DNA from: Peribacillus alkalitolerans
GTDB taxonomy: Bacteria > Bacillota > Bacilli > Bacillales > DSM-1321
Length of the DNA: 45,785 bases
Direction of reading: 5' to 3'
NCBI RefSeq assembly: GCF_010882125.1
Contig: NZ_JAAGVZ010000025.1
Location: 1-45,785 of the forward strand
The notes under the pieces are model-generated. The model searched no databases, was not told the origin of the DNA, and worked only from the letters and a program-made list of their open reading frames with translations. Below are positions 15,066 through 24,522 of this stretch, piece after piece (positions within the stretch are counted from its first letter, which is position 1; the number at the start of each line of letters is the position of its first letter). The position numbers and the translations under genes were made by a program.

Positions 15066-15299
15066 ATGAGTGGAATTCAACGCATTGCACTTGTACTTAC
15101 TATAGTCGGCGCAGTAAATTGGGGATTGATTGGATTCTTCCAATTTGATTTAGTGGCTGCCATTTTTGGGGGTCAAGATAGTGCTTTTGCTCGTATCATT
15201 TATGGTTTAGTCGGGATCGCGGGTCTGATCAATCTTGGCTTACTGTTCAAACCAAGTGAAGAATATGCACGCGAACCAGAAGCTAGACCGTCCAAATAA
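15066..15299 (+). CDS. yuzA: DUF378 membrane protein (YuzA-like), 77 aa
   Basis: Small two-span membrane protein of the DUF378 family: IQRIALVLTIVGAVNWGLIG with the typical VGAVNWGL motif, a short connection, then ARIIYGLVGIAGLINLGLLF, and a charged tail. Function unknown. The ATG at 15066 follows AAGGAGG; an upstream ATG at 15036 lacks a site. The place next to the yugJ-type gene is the same as in B. subtilis. Confidence 0.88.
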   Translation: MSGIQRIALVLTIVGAVNWGLIGFFQFDLVAAIFGGQDSAFARIIYGLVGIAGLINLGLLFKPSEEYAREPEARPSK

Positions 15300-15300
15300 T

Positions 15301-15335
15301 AAAATGCAGGCTGATTCCTCAGCCTGCATTTTCAT
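15301..15335. terminator. Bidirectional terminator after yuzA
   Basis: AATGCAGGCTGA and TCAGCCTGCATT pair over 12 bp around a TTCC loop, with A- and T-rich flanks on both sides. It serves yuzA and the convergent peptidase gene. Confidence 0.85.
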
Positions 15336-15342
15336 TTATTTT

Positions 15343-17199
15343 CTATTGGATGGCATCTAACCAAGGATCTGATTTTTCCAGCAACGATGTTTTTGTCCAT
15401 TCAATTTCAACATCTGGCTTGATAGGGACATTTTGTTCATTTGGAGGTAATGGAGCCCTTGCATGGCTAGTAGGAATTACAACCTTAAATCCACTTTGTT
15501 CTAAATATACGTTATGAATGTTACCACCGAAGGATCCATTGTTACCTGGAGATTGCCCGAGTATCTCTCCAAGGCTATTTGCTTTAATAACTGTTGCAAA
15601 ATTCGAACCAGCACTGAAGGTCTTTTGGGAAGTAAATATGTACACTTGACCATCAAAACTCTTTATATCTGGGACCTTTTCATTTGGTGTTAAAATATCC
15701 CCAATATTTTTATACTGATCGACATTCAGATGGGCTATGAACCAATCAATAGTCAAATCTGAACCACCATTGTTTTCTCGCAAATCTACAGCTATTTTCT
15801 TCACTTTCCTCATTTGCACTTCTTTAAAAAATTCTCTCAGCGACTCTCTATAACCCTCAGAGGCAACACTCTGATTAAGCGTGAAAATACCCATACCTTT
15901 TTTGATTTTCCAATGATAAGGTGGTTTAACTTGTTGAGAAAATAACCTTTCCTCCAAACTACTATCGCTAACTTTACGTTCTTTTACGGAAATCTCTTTT
16001 ATTTTTTTTCCCCGTTTTACCACAATAGGAAGGTTTGTTTGCTCTTTAGAGATTAATCCTTTTTTCACAGCAAATTGTTTAATAGTCAGTCTTTCAAACC
16101 CAACTGCATAAATCCATCCTTCGTGATCGGCTGGTACTATTTGTTTAGCCAACAGAAACAATTCTTCCTTTGTCTTACCTCCAACAGATATAATTTCATC
16201 ACCTTTACGAAAATCCCCATCATCTTCAGTAACCAGGATTCCATCTTTCCCCCAAAAAACTTTCGGGATATCAAAAGCTGTTGTACTAATTCCTGTAATA
16301 TTGGTATGACCATCATGAAGGGTCACCAGGATGTCGGTAATAAGATGGAAAAAGTCCAACTTTGACATAGGTTCAGTTATCTTATTTATGGATTGTTGCT
16401 TTAGAATTTCATCAGTTCGCATTTGATAGACATAGTGTTTCTGTTCTAAAGATTTGAACAATAAATCTAAATCCTTTTTCATGTCTTCTGGTTGGAGCAG
16501 TTCTTCCGTTTTATCTTCTTGCGTAAGATTTCCACTATATAAAACAGGGAGTGCCATCCCGCTACTGACCACTCGCGCAAAAAATTTCACTCCTTGAGGT
16601 GATTCTTCCACGTTCACCAAGTCTGCTGGTGCAACTAATTTCAACCTACTTCCTTCTGGTAAATTCGCTGCGATTGCTCCAATTTCCGAAACGAGAATAT
16701 ATTCCCCATTAAGGTCTAATTTGTCTAGTTGAACTGAAACGTTCCCTTGTTCAGTCTTTAGGTTTAATTTTGTAATACTAGGCAAAGATGCCCACCAGTT
16801 TCCCTTTTTAATGGTTCCACCAATATCCTGGATGGAGGTAGGGACTAATATTGTTATATCGGCTTTACTTTGCCCCTTTTGACCAATCAGAATTTGATTC
16901 CCATTATCTTTAATAGTAAAAAACGCATCTGACTTCTCAGACCTATCTGTCAGATTGACCACTAGCTTGTTATTGGTTGAGGGTTTGATTTCCACATTTC
17001 CAATCCAATTTTCTAAGAATAGTCCGGTCTCATCCTTTAAGACGTACTCATGTGTTACGTAACTAGTTTCTACAGAATCTATTGGAACAGAAGCTTCCAT
17101 TGATGGAGGAGGGTTATCTCGTTTCTGGAAAAGCATGACCCCTCCTGTCAGTGACAATAAAACGATAAATAAGAAAATAGCATTCTGTTTATTTTTCAT
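15343..17199 (-). CDS. Membrane-anchored S41-family peptidase-like protein, 618 aa
   Basis: An N-terminal hydrophobic anchor (about residues 7-24) is followed by a beta-rich domain of about 150 residues (LFLENWIGNVEIKPSTNN, LNLKTEQGNVSVQL) that looks like the DUF4097-type beta helix. Then comes a C-terminal S41 (C-terminal processing/tricorn-like) peptidase domain with VTLHDGHTNI, a PDZ-like part (FRKGDEIISVGGKTKEELF) and VDLRENNGGSD. The catalytic-serine region is FTSQKTFSAGSNFA. Expected outside the cell; substrate unknown. I use the ATG at 17197-17199; the ATG at 17206-17208 is possible but too near the weak GGA site. Separated from the exporter upstream by a terminator. Confidence 0.78.
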   Translation of the reverse strand: MKNKQNAIFLFIVLLSLTGGVMLFQKRDNPPPSMEASVPIDSVETSYVTHEYVLKDETGLFLENWIGNVEIKPSTNNKLVVNLTDRSEKSDAFFTIKDNGNQILIGQKGQSKADITILVPTSIQDIGGTIKKGNWWASLPSITKLNLKTEQGNVSVQLDKLDLNGEYILVSEIGAIAANLPEGSRLKLVAPADLVNVEESPQGVKFFARVVSSGMALPVLYSGNLTQEDKTEELLQPEDMKKDLDLLFKSLEQKHYVYQMRTDEILKQQSINKITEPMSKLDFFHLITDILVTLHDGHTNITGISTTAFDIPKVFWGKDGILVTEDDGDFRKGDEIISVGGKTKEELFLLAKQIVPADHEGWIYAVGFERLTIKQFAVKKGLISKEQTNLPIVVKRGKKIKEISVKERKVSDSSLEERLFSQQVKPPYHWKIKKGMGIFTLNQSVASEGYRESLREFFKEVQMRKVKKIAVDLRENNGGSDLTIDWFIAHLNVDQYKNIGDILTPNEKVPDIKSFDGQVYIFTSQKTFSAGSNFATVIKANSLGEILGQSPGNNGSFGGNIHNVYLEQSGFKVVIPTSHARAPLPPNEQNVPIKPDVEIEWTKTSLLEKSDPWLDAIQ

Positions 17200-17278
17200 A
17201 TGTACCATTCCGTTTCTAAATACTCTATTCGTCTATTTATTCCATATTGCGTTACATATTCCCTTCATCGGAAATAAG

Positions 17279-17313
17279 AAAAGGAGCACATCAGATTCAA
17301 TCTAATGGCCCCT
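17279..17313 (-). terminator. Terminator of the RND exporter gene
   Basis: On the minus strand GGGGCCATTAGATT pairs with AATCTGATGTGCTCC with one bulge, followed by TTTTC. It separates the exporter from the peptidase gene. Confidence 0.65.
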
Positions 17314-17319
17314 CTATTA

Positions 17320-20300
17320 TTAGACTGCTTTTGGCAAAGACTCCTCAACAATCTTTTTTTGTTTCTTTTGCGGATGGAATAAACTGTATAAAACTGGAAC
17401 AATGATTAACGTCAACATAGTTGAAGTTGCCAATCCCCCTATAACTACCACCGCAAGCGATGATGAAACGATTCCTGCATGACTTGACACTGCCATAGGA
17501 ATCAGTGCTCCAACAGTTGCAACAGCAGTCATTAAGATCGGTCTTAATCGAACTGCTCCTGCTTCGATGATGGCTTCTCGACCGAATATTCCTTTTCGCT
17601 CATTCTGTTTCACACGATCAATCAGTACGATCGCATTTGTCACAACAATCCCATTCAACATAAGCAGCCCAATCATCGCAGGCATTCCAATCGGCTCACC
17701 GACAGCATATAAGCCTAACAACGCCCCAATGATTGAAAACGGAATGGCGAACAAGATTACGAACGGGGCTTTTCCTTCTCCAAAAGCAATAACCATTGTG
17801 ATGTATACGAAGAAAATACTGACTCCAATTGCCAAAGCCATATTAACGAAGCCTTCCTCCATAGCTGCGGAAGCCCCCTCCTTATAGTAGGAGACACCTT
17901 TTGGGAGCTTTAAACTCGCTATAGCTTCATCAGCATTTTTCGTAACCTCTCCAGTATTTGCATCAGTAATTTGGCCAACGACCATAACGTACTCATTGCC
18001 ATTCAAATGGGAAATGGCCATTCTATTTTCAACTTTTTTCAATGTTCCAATATCCTTAATTTTCATAGGGGCACCGAAAGCATTCTTAATGGTAAGTTCT
18101 CCAACATCATCAAGAGAGTTTAACTGATCCATTTTAACCGTTAAAGCAATATCCTTCTTCTCATTTTGGATGTTCATCGTCGAAATGGTATCCCCTACAA
18201 TTACCTCACGTAGTCCCTTTCCAACTAAAGCTGGCATCAAGCCATTTTCTTTCATTTTCTCTTCATCCATATCCAATTCAATCTCAGGTTCATCGCCTTC
18301 CATTGAAGTACGCACATCTGCCATTCCTTTAATATCTTTTAAGGACTCTGAGATTTGATTGCTTGCTGTTTGAATATCCTTCAAATCTGAACCTTTTACT
18401 ACCAAAACAAATTGCGACTCTCCGCCACCCATACCCCCAACACCAGTCAAGGATACTTCATTTGCCTTTTTATATCCCTTTAATTCTTCTCTCAAATCCT
18501 CTATGAAACCATTAACATCTTCGATGGAATCCTTCACTTCAAAGCTGATAAGCGCGCTTTCGTATTCACCATTCACACTCGTGCTAATCTTTTTTATTTC
18601 TTTCTTCTCTAATAATGACTTTTCAATATCTGCAGCTACATCACTAGTTGTTTTTGGAGCTGTGCCTTTTTCCATCGTCACATTGATATCATAGTTAACA
18701 ACCTTCTCCTGTGGTAGGAAGGTTGTTCCTAACTTAGGAGCTATGAAAGCAACTGAACTAGCAAGTAATATTATCGCAACCGCTAACGTGACCAATCTAT
18801 GATTCAATACTTTATTTAAAACGTATCTGTAGCCTTTTTGCAGGAATCCTTCTTTGTGCTCCTTTTCAGTAATCTTCAATAGGAACATTTTTGAAAGTAA
18901 AGGAACGATTGTGATGGCTACTAATAACGAAAATAGTAGTGATATTACAATAGTCCAAGCTAGAGGAGCAAACATTTTCCCAACAATGCCAGGCACAAAA
19001 GCCATAGGCAGGAACACCGCTACTGTAGTGATGGTTGATGATGTGATGGCTGAGGCAACTTCCCTCGTTGATGTTTCAACCAATTCTTCATTTCTTTCTT
19101 TGGAAGCACGGACTCTTCTGAATACGTTTTCGATTACAACAATGGAGTCATCCACCACACGACCAACCGCAACAGCGATGCCGGCAAGGGTCATGATATT
19201 TAATGTGTAGCCAAGCATATTTAGGAATGTCAAAGAAGCTAGTATGGATAACGGAATGGAAATTACCGCTATCAATGTAGAGCGAATGTTTCGCAAGAAT
19301 AATAAAGTGACTAATACAGCCATTCCAGCCCCTAGCATCGCTTCTCTCAACATGGCATAAACAGATTCTTTAATCTCTTTAGACTGATCACTTAGTGTTT
19401 CAATATCAATGTTTTTAGGGACCGACAAATCTTTTAATTCTTTTTTAACATTTTCTACGATACCTACAATATTCGCCCCTGTTTCAGCTGTGATCCTTAC
19501 TCGCAAGCCTTCTTTACCATTTATTCTTGTAAAATTCATGCTGTTTACAGGCCCATAGGCTACTTCAGCAACTTCCTTTAAACTAATATTTGCAACAGTA
19601 GGTTTTCCTTCTGCGTTAGGAGCGCCTGCTGCAAACAACGTAATGTTCTGAATATCTTCCACACTGGTTAGTTCTTTACTAACACGCACAGGTAGAACTT
19701 GACCTGAAACGGTTACGTCCCCTGTAGGGATTGATAGGGAGTTTGCTAGGATGGCATTTTTCACATCGTCCATCGTCAATCCTTTTTCGGATAATTTTTC
19801 AGGTATAACACGAATGAATACTTTTTTATCAGTGATGCCATCCGCTTCAACTTTATTCACACCTTCAATCCCTTCCAATAAAGGAATCATTTTGTTCTTT
19901 ACAAGTTTTTCTGTTTCCTCTTGGGTTCCTCCATACACACCTAATGTATAAATGGATGGATCAGGCTCAATCCCTTCTTGTCTTACTTCAATGTCTTTTG
20001 CCCCTTCAGGCAGAATGACCTTTTCTGCAGCTGTACGAACTACACTTTCTACTTCCTTCATATCCACACTCATGTCAAATTCTATTGTGGAGTATGCTGC
20101 GTTCGCTACGCCATCTGTATAAATATTTTCTACTCCATCCAACTTCATTAACTCTCGTTCCAACGGCTCACCTATATCCGTAATGGATTGTTCTGGAGAT
20201 GCTCCTGGATACGGTACAATCACCGTCATATAAGGGATATCCACATTCGGATATTTTTCGATGTTAATCATTTTAACCGAATATATGCCTCCCCCAATGA

Positions 20301-20364
20301 CCAAAAATGTTAACAACAATAATGCCACAGTGTTTTTCAAACTGAATCGAATAATTGATTTCAT
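17320..20364 (-). CDS. swrC: RND-family multidrug/surfactin exporter (SwrC/YerP type)
   Basis: A 1014-residue proton-driven efflux pump of the HAE1 branch of the RND superfamily. The duplicated layout is clear. One membrane helix (about 10-32) precedes a large porter domain, then a block of six helices, including VAVGRVVDDSIVVIENVFRR (motif with the proton-relay Asp pair). The pattern repeats in the second half (VVGQITDANTG..., then ALAIGVSIFFVYITMVIAFG and later helices). The B. subtilis relative SwrC is about 1065 residues and exports surfactin. Gram-positive members work without an outer-membrane channel. No membrane-fusion partner or TetR regulator is adjacent. ATG at 20362-20364 after GGAGAT. 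Confidence 0.9.
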   Translation of the reverse strand: MKSIIRFSLKNTVALLLLTFLVIGGGIYSVKMINIEKYPNVDIPYMTVIVPYPGASPEQSITDIGEPLERELMKLDGVENIYTDGVANAAYSTIEFDMSVDMKEVESVVRTAAEKVILPEGAKDIEVRQEGIEPDPSIYTLGVYGGTQEETEKLVKNKMIPLLEGIEGVNKVEADGITDKKVFIRVIPEKLSEKGLTMDDVKNAILANSLSIPTGDVTVSGQVLPVRVSKELTSVEDIQNITLFAAGAPNAEGKPTVANISLKEVAEVAYGPVNSMNFTRINGKEGLRVRITAETGANIVGIVENVKKELKDLSVPKNIDIETLSDQSKEIKESVYAMLREAMLGAGMAVLVTLLFLRNIRSTLIAVISIPLSILASLTFLNMLGYTLNIMTLAGIAVAVGRVVDDSIVVIENVFRRVRASKERNEELVETSTREVASAITSSTITTVAVFLPMAFVPGIVGKMFAPLAWTIVISLLFSLLVAITIVPLLSKMFLLKITEKEHKEGFLQKGYRYVLNKVLNHRLVTLAVAIILLASSVAFIAPKLGTTFLPQEKVVNYDINVTMEKGTAPKTTSDVAADIEKSLLEKKEIKKISTSVNGEYESALISFEVKDSIEDVNGFIEDLREELKGYKKANEVSLTGVGGMGGGESQFVLVVKGSDLKDIQTASNQISESLKDIKGMADVRTSMEGDEPEIELDMDEEKMKENGLMPALVGKGLREVIVGDTISTMNIQNEKKDIALTVKMDQLNSLDDVGELTIKNAFGAPMKIKDIGTLKKVENRMAISHLNGNEYVMVVGQITDANTGEVTKNADEAIASLKLPKGVSYYKEGASAAMEEGFVNMALAIGVSIFFVYITMVIAFGEGKAPFVILFAIPFSIIGALLGLYAVGEPIGMPAMIGLLMLNGIVVTNAIVLIDRVKQNERKGIFGREAIIEAGAVRLRPILMTAVATVGALIPMAVSSHAGIVSSSLAVVVIGGLATSTMLTLIIVPVLYSLFHPQKKQKKIVEESLPKAV

Positions 20365-20560
20365 TTCATGATCTCCTTTAAATACAGGTTTTCCTTTACC
20401 TTGTTTATCTTAACTGAAAGTATAAAAGGAATAAATTGGTACTAGAGGTCATTTTTATCTACGTCTAGAGACCTAGAAGAAACTGAGTACTTTGTTTTTT
20501 TATGAAATGGTAATCCATTTCATTCTCATTTTTTAAAAATAATCATTAGATTAGCTCAAT

Positions 20561-21420
20561 TTCTTCTAATTTCTGCTTCTTACTCGAAATTTGTGCATCT
20601 TGTCGGAGATTTCCGCTTTTTACTCAGAATTTGTGCACCTTTGCGGAGATTTACGCTTTTTACTCAGAATTTGTGCACCTTTGCGGAGATTTACGCTTTT
20701 CACTCGAAATTTGTGCTTCTTAGCGGAGATTTACGCTTTTTACTCGAAATTTGTGCTTCTTAGCGGAGATTTACGCTTTTTACTCATGATTTGTGCTTCT
20801 TAGCGAAGATTTACGCTTTTTACTCAGAATTTGTGCATCTTTGCGGAGATTTCCGCTTTTTACTCAGAATTTGTGCACTTTAGCCAAGATTTCCGCTTTT
20901 TACTCATGATTTGTGCAACTTAGCGAAGATTTCCGCTTTTTACTCAAAATTTGTGCTTCTTAGCGAAGATTTACGCTTTTTACTCAGAATTTGTGCACCT
21001 TAGCGGAGATTTCCGCTTTTTACTCAGAATTTGTGCATCTTTGCGGAGATTTCCGCTTTTTACTCAGAATTTGTGCACCTTAGCCAAGATTTCCGCTTTC
21101 TACTCAGAATTTGTGCACCTTAGCAAAGATTTCCGCTTTTTACTCAGAATTTGTGCATCTTAGGGAAGGTTTCCGCTTTTTACTCAGAATTTGTGCACCT
21201 TAGCGGAGATTTCCGCTTTTTACTCATGATTTGTGCTTCTTAGCGGAGATTTCCGCTTTTTACTCAGAATTTGTGCACCTTAGCGGAGATTTCCGCTTTT
21301 TACTCATGATTTGTGCATCTTTGCGGAGATTTCCGCTTTTTACCCAGAATTTGTGCATCTTAGCCCAGGTTTGTGCACTCAAGGATGCATTTGCGATTTT
21401 TAGCAAGGCTTTGTGCATTT
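20561..21420. repeat. Tandem array: 20 units of exactly 40 bp, each two 20-bp halves
   Basis: Units beginning TACTC start at 20581 and every 40 bp to 21341, without one insertion or deletion. Each unit has an ATTTGTGC half and a GCGGAGATTTCCGC-type half. The core ATTTNNGC recurs every 20 bp from 20569 to 21409, about 43 times, with decayed ends. Variation is limited to substitutions at a few positions (AGA/GAA/ATG after TACTC; ACC/ATC/TTC after GTGC; CGG/CGA/CCA; TTCC/TTAC). Seven units form a perfect GCGGA-GATT-TCCGC hairpin followed by TTTTT on the plus strand; the others have mismatches. It lies between the start of swrC and the end of rocD. It has no unique spacers, so it is not CRISPR. 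Confidence 0.95.
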
Positions 21421-21441
21421 TAAGTTACGTACAAAAAAATA

Positions 21442-21481
21442 AAAGCACCAAGGGATCCACAAATGGATTCCTTGGTGCTTT
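21442..21481 (-). terminator. Terminator of the rocA-rocD unit
   Basis: A 17-base stem with one mismatch (21442-21458 with 21465-21481; core AAAGCACCAAGG / CCTTGGTGCTTT), followed on the minus strand by TTTTATTTTTTT. Confidence 0.85.
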
Positions 21482-21493
21482 AAATTCCATATA

Positions 21494-22684
21494 TTAACCT
21501 AATACTTTTTGAATTCTTTCAATCGCCCAATCCAGCTCTTCTTGTGTAATAACAAGCGGCGGAGCAAAGCGAATTACAGTATCATGAGTCTCTTTGCAAA
21601 GTAAGCCTTCTTCTTTCAATTGCTCACAATATTTACGAGCAGGCTCATGTAATTCAACTCCAATGAATAAACCACGACCACGCACTTCTTTAATAATAGG
21701 GTTGTTGATTTCCTTTAATTTTGAAGCAAAATATTCCCCTAACTCTAGAGAACGATCAGCCAAGTTTTCTTCTACCAATACATCAAGAGCAGCTAATGAG
21801 ACCGCACATGCCATTGGATTTCCACCGAATGTTGAACCGTGGGAACCTGGATTGAAGACACCCAATACATCTTTGTTGGCAACCACACATGAGATTGGGA
21901 ATACTCCTCCACCTAGTGCTTTTCCTAGAATGTACATATCAGGATCAACGTCTTCCCATTCGCAAGCAAACATTTTACCAGAACGTGCTAAACCTGCTTG
22001 GATTTCATCCGCTATAAATAGGACATTGCTTTCTTTACAAAGCTCGAATGCAGTTTTCATGAAGCCTTCTTTTGGAATTACAATACCAGCTTCTCCTTGG
22101 ATTGGTTCAATCAAGAATGCGGCTGTATTTGGAGTGATTGCTTCTTTTAATGCTTCCAAATCACCGTAAGGAATTAATTTAATTCCTGGTAGCATTGGAC
22201 CGAACCCTCGCTTATACTCTTCTTCTGAAGATAGGGATACAGCAGTCATCGTACGGCCATGGAAATTCCCGATACATGCGATGATTTCTGCTTGATTATC
22301 CGCCACGCCTTTTACATCATATGCCCAACGTCTTGCAGCCTTGACAGCTGTTTCAACCGCTTCAGCACCTGTATTCATTGGCAATGCCATATCTTTTTTC
22401 GTTAATTCACATACTCTTTCATACCAAGGACCTAATTGGTCATTGTGGAATGCACGGGAAGTTAGTGTCACACGGTCTGCTTGGTCTTTTAATGCTTGAA
22501 TGATTTTAGGATGACGATGCCCTTGGTTTACTGCTGAATAAGCACTAAGCATATCCATGTATTTCTTGCCTTCTGGGTTCTTGACCCAAACACCTTCAGC
22601 CTCAGAGATAACGATTGGAAGTGGATGATAGTTATGTGCGCCATATTTCTCTGTTTGGACAATTAGTTCTTCGCTTCTATTCAT
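21494..22684 (-). CDS. rocD: Ornithine aminotransferase
   Basis: Class-III pyridoxal-phosphate aminotransferase, 396 residues (RocD is about 401). It converts ornithine and 2-oxoglutarate to glutamate semialdehyde and glutamate in arginine catabolism. Seen are [19 protein letters not shown] (about 98-116), [32 protein letters not shown] with the Asp that holds the cofactor, and [14 protein letters not shown] with the Schiff-base Lys. [19 protein letters not shown] follows. ATG at 22682-22684 with GAGGGG. It follows rocA by 21 bp and shares its SigL promoter, so pathway steps two and three are co-expressed. Confidence 0.94.
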   Translation of the reverse strand: MNRSEELIVQTEKYGAHNYHPLPIVISEAEGVWVKNPEGKKYMDMLSAYSAVNQGHRHPKIIQALKDQADRVTLTSRAFHNDQLGPWYERVCELTKKDMALPMNTGAEAVETAVKAARRWAYDVKGVADNQAEIIACIGNFHGRTMTAVSLSSEEEYKRGFGPMLPGIKLIPYGDLEALKEAITPNTAAFLIEPIQGEAGIVIPKEGFMKTAFELCKESNVLFIADEIQAGLARSGKMFACEWEDVDPDMYILGKALGGGVFPISCVVANKDVLGVFNPGSHGSTFGGNPMACAVSLAALDVLVEENLADRSLELGEYFASKLKEINNPIIKEVRGRGLFIGVELHEPARKYCEQLKEEGLLCKETHDTVIRFAPPLVITQEELDWAIERIQKVLG

Positions 22685-22705
22685 TTTTGGTTTCCCCTCT
22701 CTTTT

Positions 22706-24253
22706 TTAGAACATTTCAGAAGTTGTCTTACCTTGCATGTGTTGTACTAGGTAGTCTGGTCCGCCTGCTTTAGAGTCTGTACCTGACATGTTGAATCCAC
22801 CAAATGGTTGGTATCCAACGATCGCACCTGTACATCCACGGTTGAAGTATAGGTTACCAACATGGAACTCTTCACGTGCTTTTTCGATGTGTGCACGGTT
22901 GTTAGTAATAACTGCACCTGTTAAACCGTATTCTGTATTGTTCGCAATCTCAAGCGCATGGTCGAAATCCTTCGCTTTTGAGAAGCCTACTACTGGTCCA
23001 AAGATTTCTTCTTGCATTAAGCGAGCTTTCGGGTCAAGGTCCGCAATGATGGTTGGTTGAACGAAGAAACCTTTAGAGTTGTCTCCTTCTCCACCTGCCA
23101 TCAATTTACCTTCTTGTTTACCGATTTCAATATATTCCATGATTTTCTTGAAAGAGTTATTATCAATAACTGGACCCATGAAGTTACTTGGATCTTCTGG
23201 GTTACCCATTTGTAGTTCTTTCGTTAATTCAACAGCACGAGCTAATACTTGATCGTACACATCTTCAACGATGACTGCACGAGAACAAGCTGAACATTTT
23301 TGTCCAGAGAAACCGAATGCGGATTTCACGATCGATTGTGCTGCTAACTCAAGGTCCGCGTCACTGTCAACCACGATTGTATCCTTGCCGCCCATTTCAG
23401 CGATGACACGTTTCAACCAGATTTGGCCCTCGTTCACTTTAGAAGCACGCTCGAAAATACGGATTCCGATATCACGTGATCCTGTGAAGGAAATGAAACG
23501 AGTGCGTGGGTGGTCGACTAAGTAGTCCCCAACTTCAGAACCATTACCTGGTACGAAGTTTAATACGCCGGCAGGAAGACCTGCTTCTTCCATCACTTCT
23601 ACGAACTTAGCCGCAACGATTGGCGTTGTGGAAGCTGGCTTTAATAGAACCGTGTTTCCAGTTACAATCGCGGCTACTGCAGTACCTGCCATGATTGCGA
23701 ACGGGAAGTTCCAAGGAGAAATGATAATGCCCACACCAAGTGGAACGTAGTTATATTGGTTGTATTCACCAGGACGGCTTTCAACTGGAACACCATCTTT
23801 TAGCTTCAACATTTGACGAGCATAGAACTCTAGGAAATCGATAGCTTCCGCTGTATCAGCATCTGCTTCGTTCCAAGGCTTACCTGCCTCTTTTGTAAGT
23901 AACGCAGAGAATTCATCCTTACGGCGACGAATGATCGCAGCAGCACGGAACAGGATATCAGCACGAGATTCCGGCTTCACTTTTTTCCAAGTCTTGAATG
24001 TTTTATCCGCAACGCGCATTGCTTTTTCGGCTAGCTCGCGGCTTGCTCTAGAAACACTTCCGATCACTTCTTCTTTATTTGCAGGGTTGTATGAAACGAT
24101 TTTATCGTCAGTCGTGATTTTTTCTCCACCAATTACCAATGGATAATCCTGACCAAGATAGGATTGTACTACTTTTAAACCCTCTAAGTATGCAGCTTTA
24201 TTACCTTCTTCTTTGAAATTTGTAAATGGTTCATGTTTGTATTGTAGTACCAT
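22706..24253 (-). CDS. rocA: L-glutamate gamma-semialdehyde (pyrroline-5-carboxylate) dehydrogenase
   Basis: NAD+-dependent aldehyde dehydrogenase, 515 residues as in B. subtilis RocA. It oxidises glutamate semialdehyde to glutamate, the last step in arginine, ornithine and proline breakdown. Seen are [19 protein letters not shown] (about 173-191), [13 protein letters not shown], the general-base region [19 protein letters not shown], and the catalytic Cys in [16 protein letters not shown] (about 318-333). [10 protein letters not shown] and [15 protein letters not shown] lie near the end. ATG at 24251-24253 after AGGAGG. Its upstream region has a SigL promoter and two RocR-type sites. Confidence 0.96.
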   Translation of the reverse strand: MVLQYKHEPFTNFKEEGNKAAYLEGLKVVQSYLGQDYPLVIGGEKITTDDKIVSYNPANKEEVIGSVSRASRELAEKAMRVADKTFKTWKKVKPESRADILFRAAAIIRRRKDEFSALLTKEAGKPWNEADADTAEAIDFLEFYARQMLKLKDGVPVESRPGEYNQYNYVPLGVGIIISPWNFPFAIMAGTAVAAIVTGNTVLLKPASTTPIVAAKFVEVMEEAGLPAGVLNFVPGNGSEVGDYLVDHPRTRFISFTGSRDIGIRIFERASKVNEGQIWLKRVIAEMGGKDTIVVDSDADLELAAQSIVKSAFGFSGQKCSACSRAVIVEDVYDQVLARAVELTKELQMGNPEDPSNFMGPVIDNNSFKKIMEYIEIGKQEGKLMAGGEGDNSKGFFVQPTIIADLDPKARLMQEEIFGPVVGFSKAKDFDHALEIANNTEYGLTGAVITNNRAHIEKAREEFHVGNLYFNRGCTGAIVGYQPFGGFNMSGTDSKAGGPDYLVQHMQGKTTSEMF

Positions 24254-24302
24254 GTCTTAAACCTCCTGAATTATGAAGACTAATTTCACTTGTTGAATTA
24301 AT

Positions 24303-24319
24303 ATGCAAGTTATGTGCCA
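24303..24319 (-). promoter_or_regulatory. SigL (sigma-54) promoter of rocA-rocD
   Basis: On the minus strand TGGCAC (24314-24319), five bases, TTGCAT (24303-24308): a perfect -24/-12 element. Start of transcription near 24290, about 37 nt before the rocA ATG. Confidence 0.93.
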
Positions 24320-24418
24320 AAAAAATCCTTGTAGTATTGTGACCAGAACGCTTCTTGTCGCACTAGCCTTCAATTCATTATTATTTACTAATTCACCATA
24401 ACAAATCCGAGAATGAAC

Positions 24419-24433
24419 GCAAAATATTTTTGC
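24419..24433. promoter_or_regulatory. RocR upstream activating site 1
   Basis: GCAAAATATTTTTGC, with GCAAAA/TTTTGC arms, is a palindrome of the type bound by RocR upstream of roc operons. It is about 100 bp upstream of the SigL promoter, the usual enhancer distance. Confidence 0.7.
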
Positions 24434-24461
24434 ACTTTTGTTATTTTCCAAGTGCAAAAAA

Positions 24462-24476
24462 GCAAAATATTCTTGC
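24462..24476. promoter_or_regulatory. RocR upstream activating site 2
   Basis: GCAAAATATTCTTGC repeats site 1 with one base changed. It starts 43 bp (about four helical turns) from site 1, so both lie on the same face of the DNA. It is close to the rocR start and may also mediate autorepression of rocR. Confidence 0.65.
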
Positions 24477-24522
24477 ACCTATCCAGAAACATCGATACTA
24501 TAAACTTGGATGAGGTGACAGG

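Noticed and set aside
20641-21340. Array of intrinsic terminators
   Set aside because: Only seven units form a perfect GCGGA/TCCGC stem; many carry mismatches in the stem, so selection for termination is not supported.
20581-21380. CRISPR array
   Set aside because: All parts of the 40-bp unit recur; there are no unique spacers, no leader and no cas genes. It is a simple tandem repeat.
20591-21497. Plus-strand reading frames of 70-88 codons in the tandem array
   Set aside because: They are open only because the repeat lacks stops. 40 is not a multiple of 3, so all frames look alike; no ribosome binding sites and no protein-like composition (Phe/Leu/Arg/Cys rich).
24257-24478. 73-codon frame upstream of rocA
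   Set aside because: It covers the SigL promoter and the RocR sites, has no ribosome binding site and no protein-like sequence.
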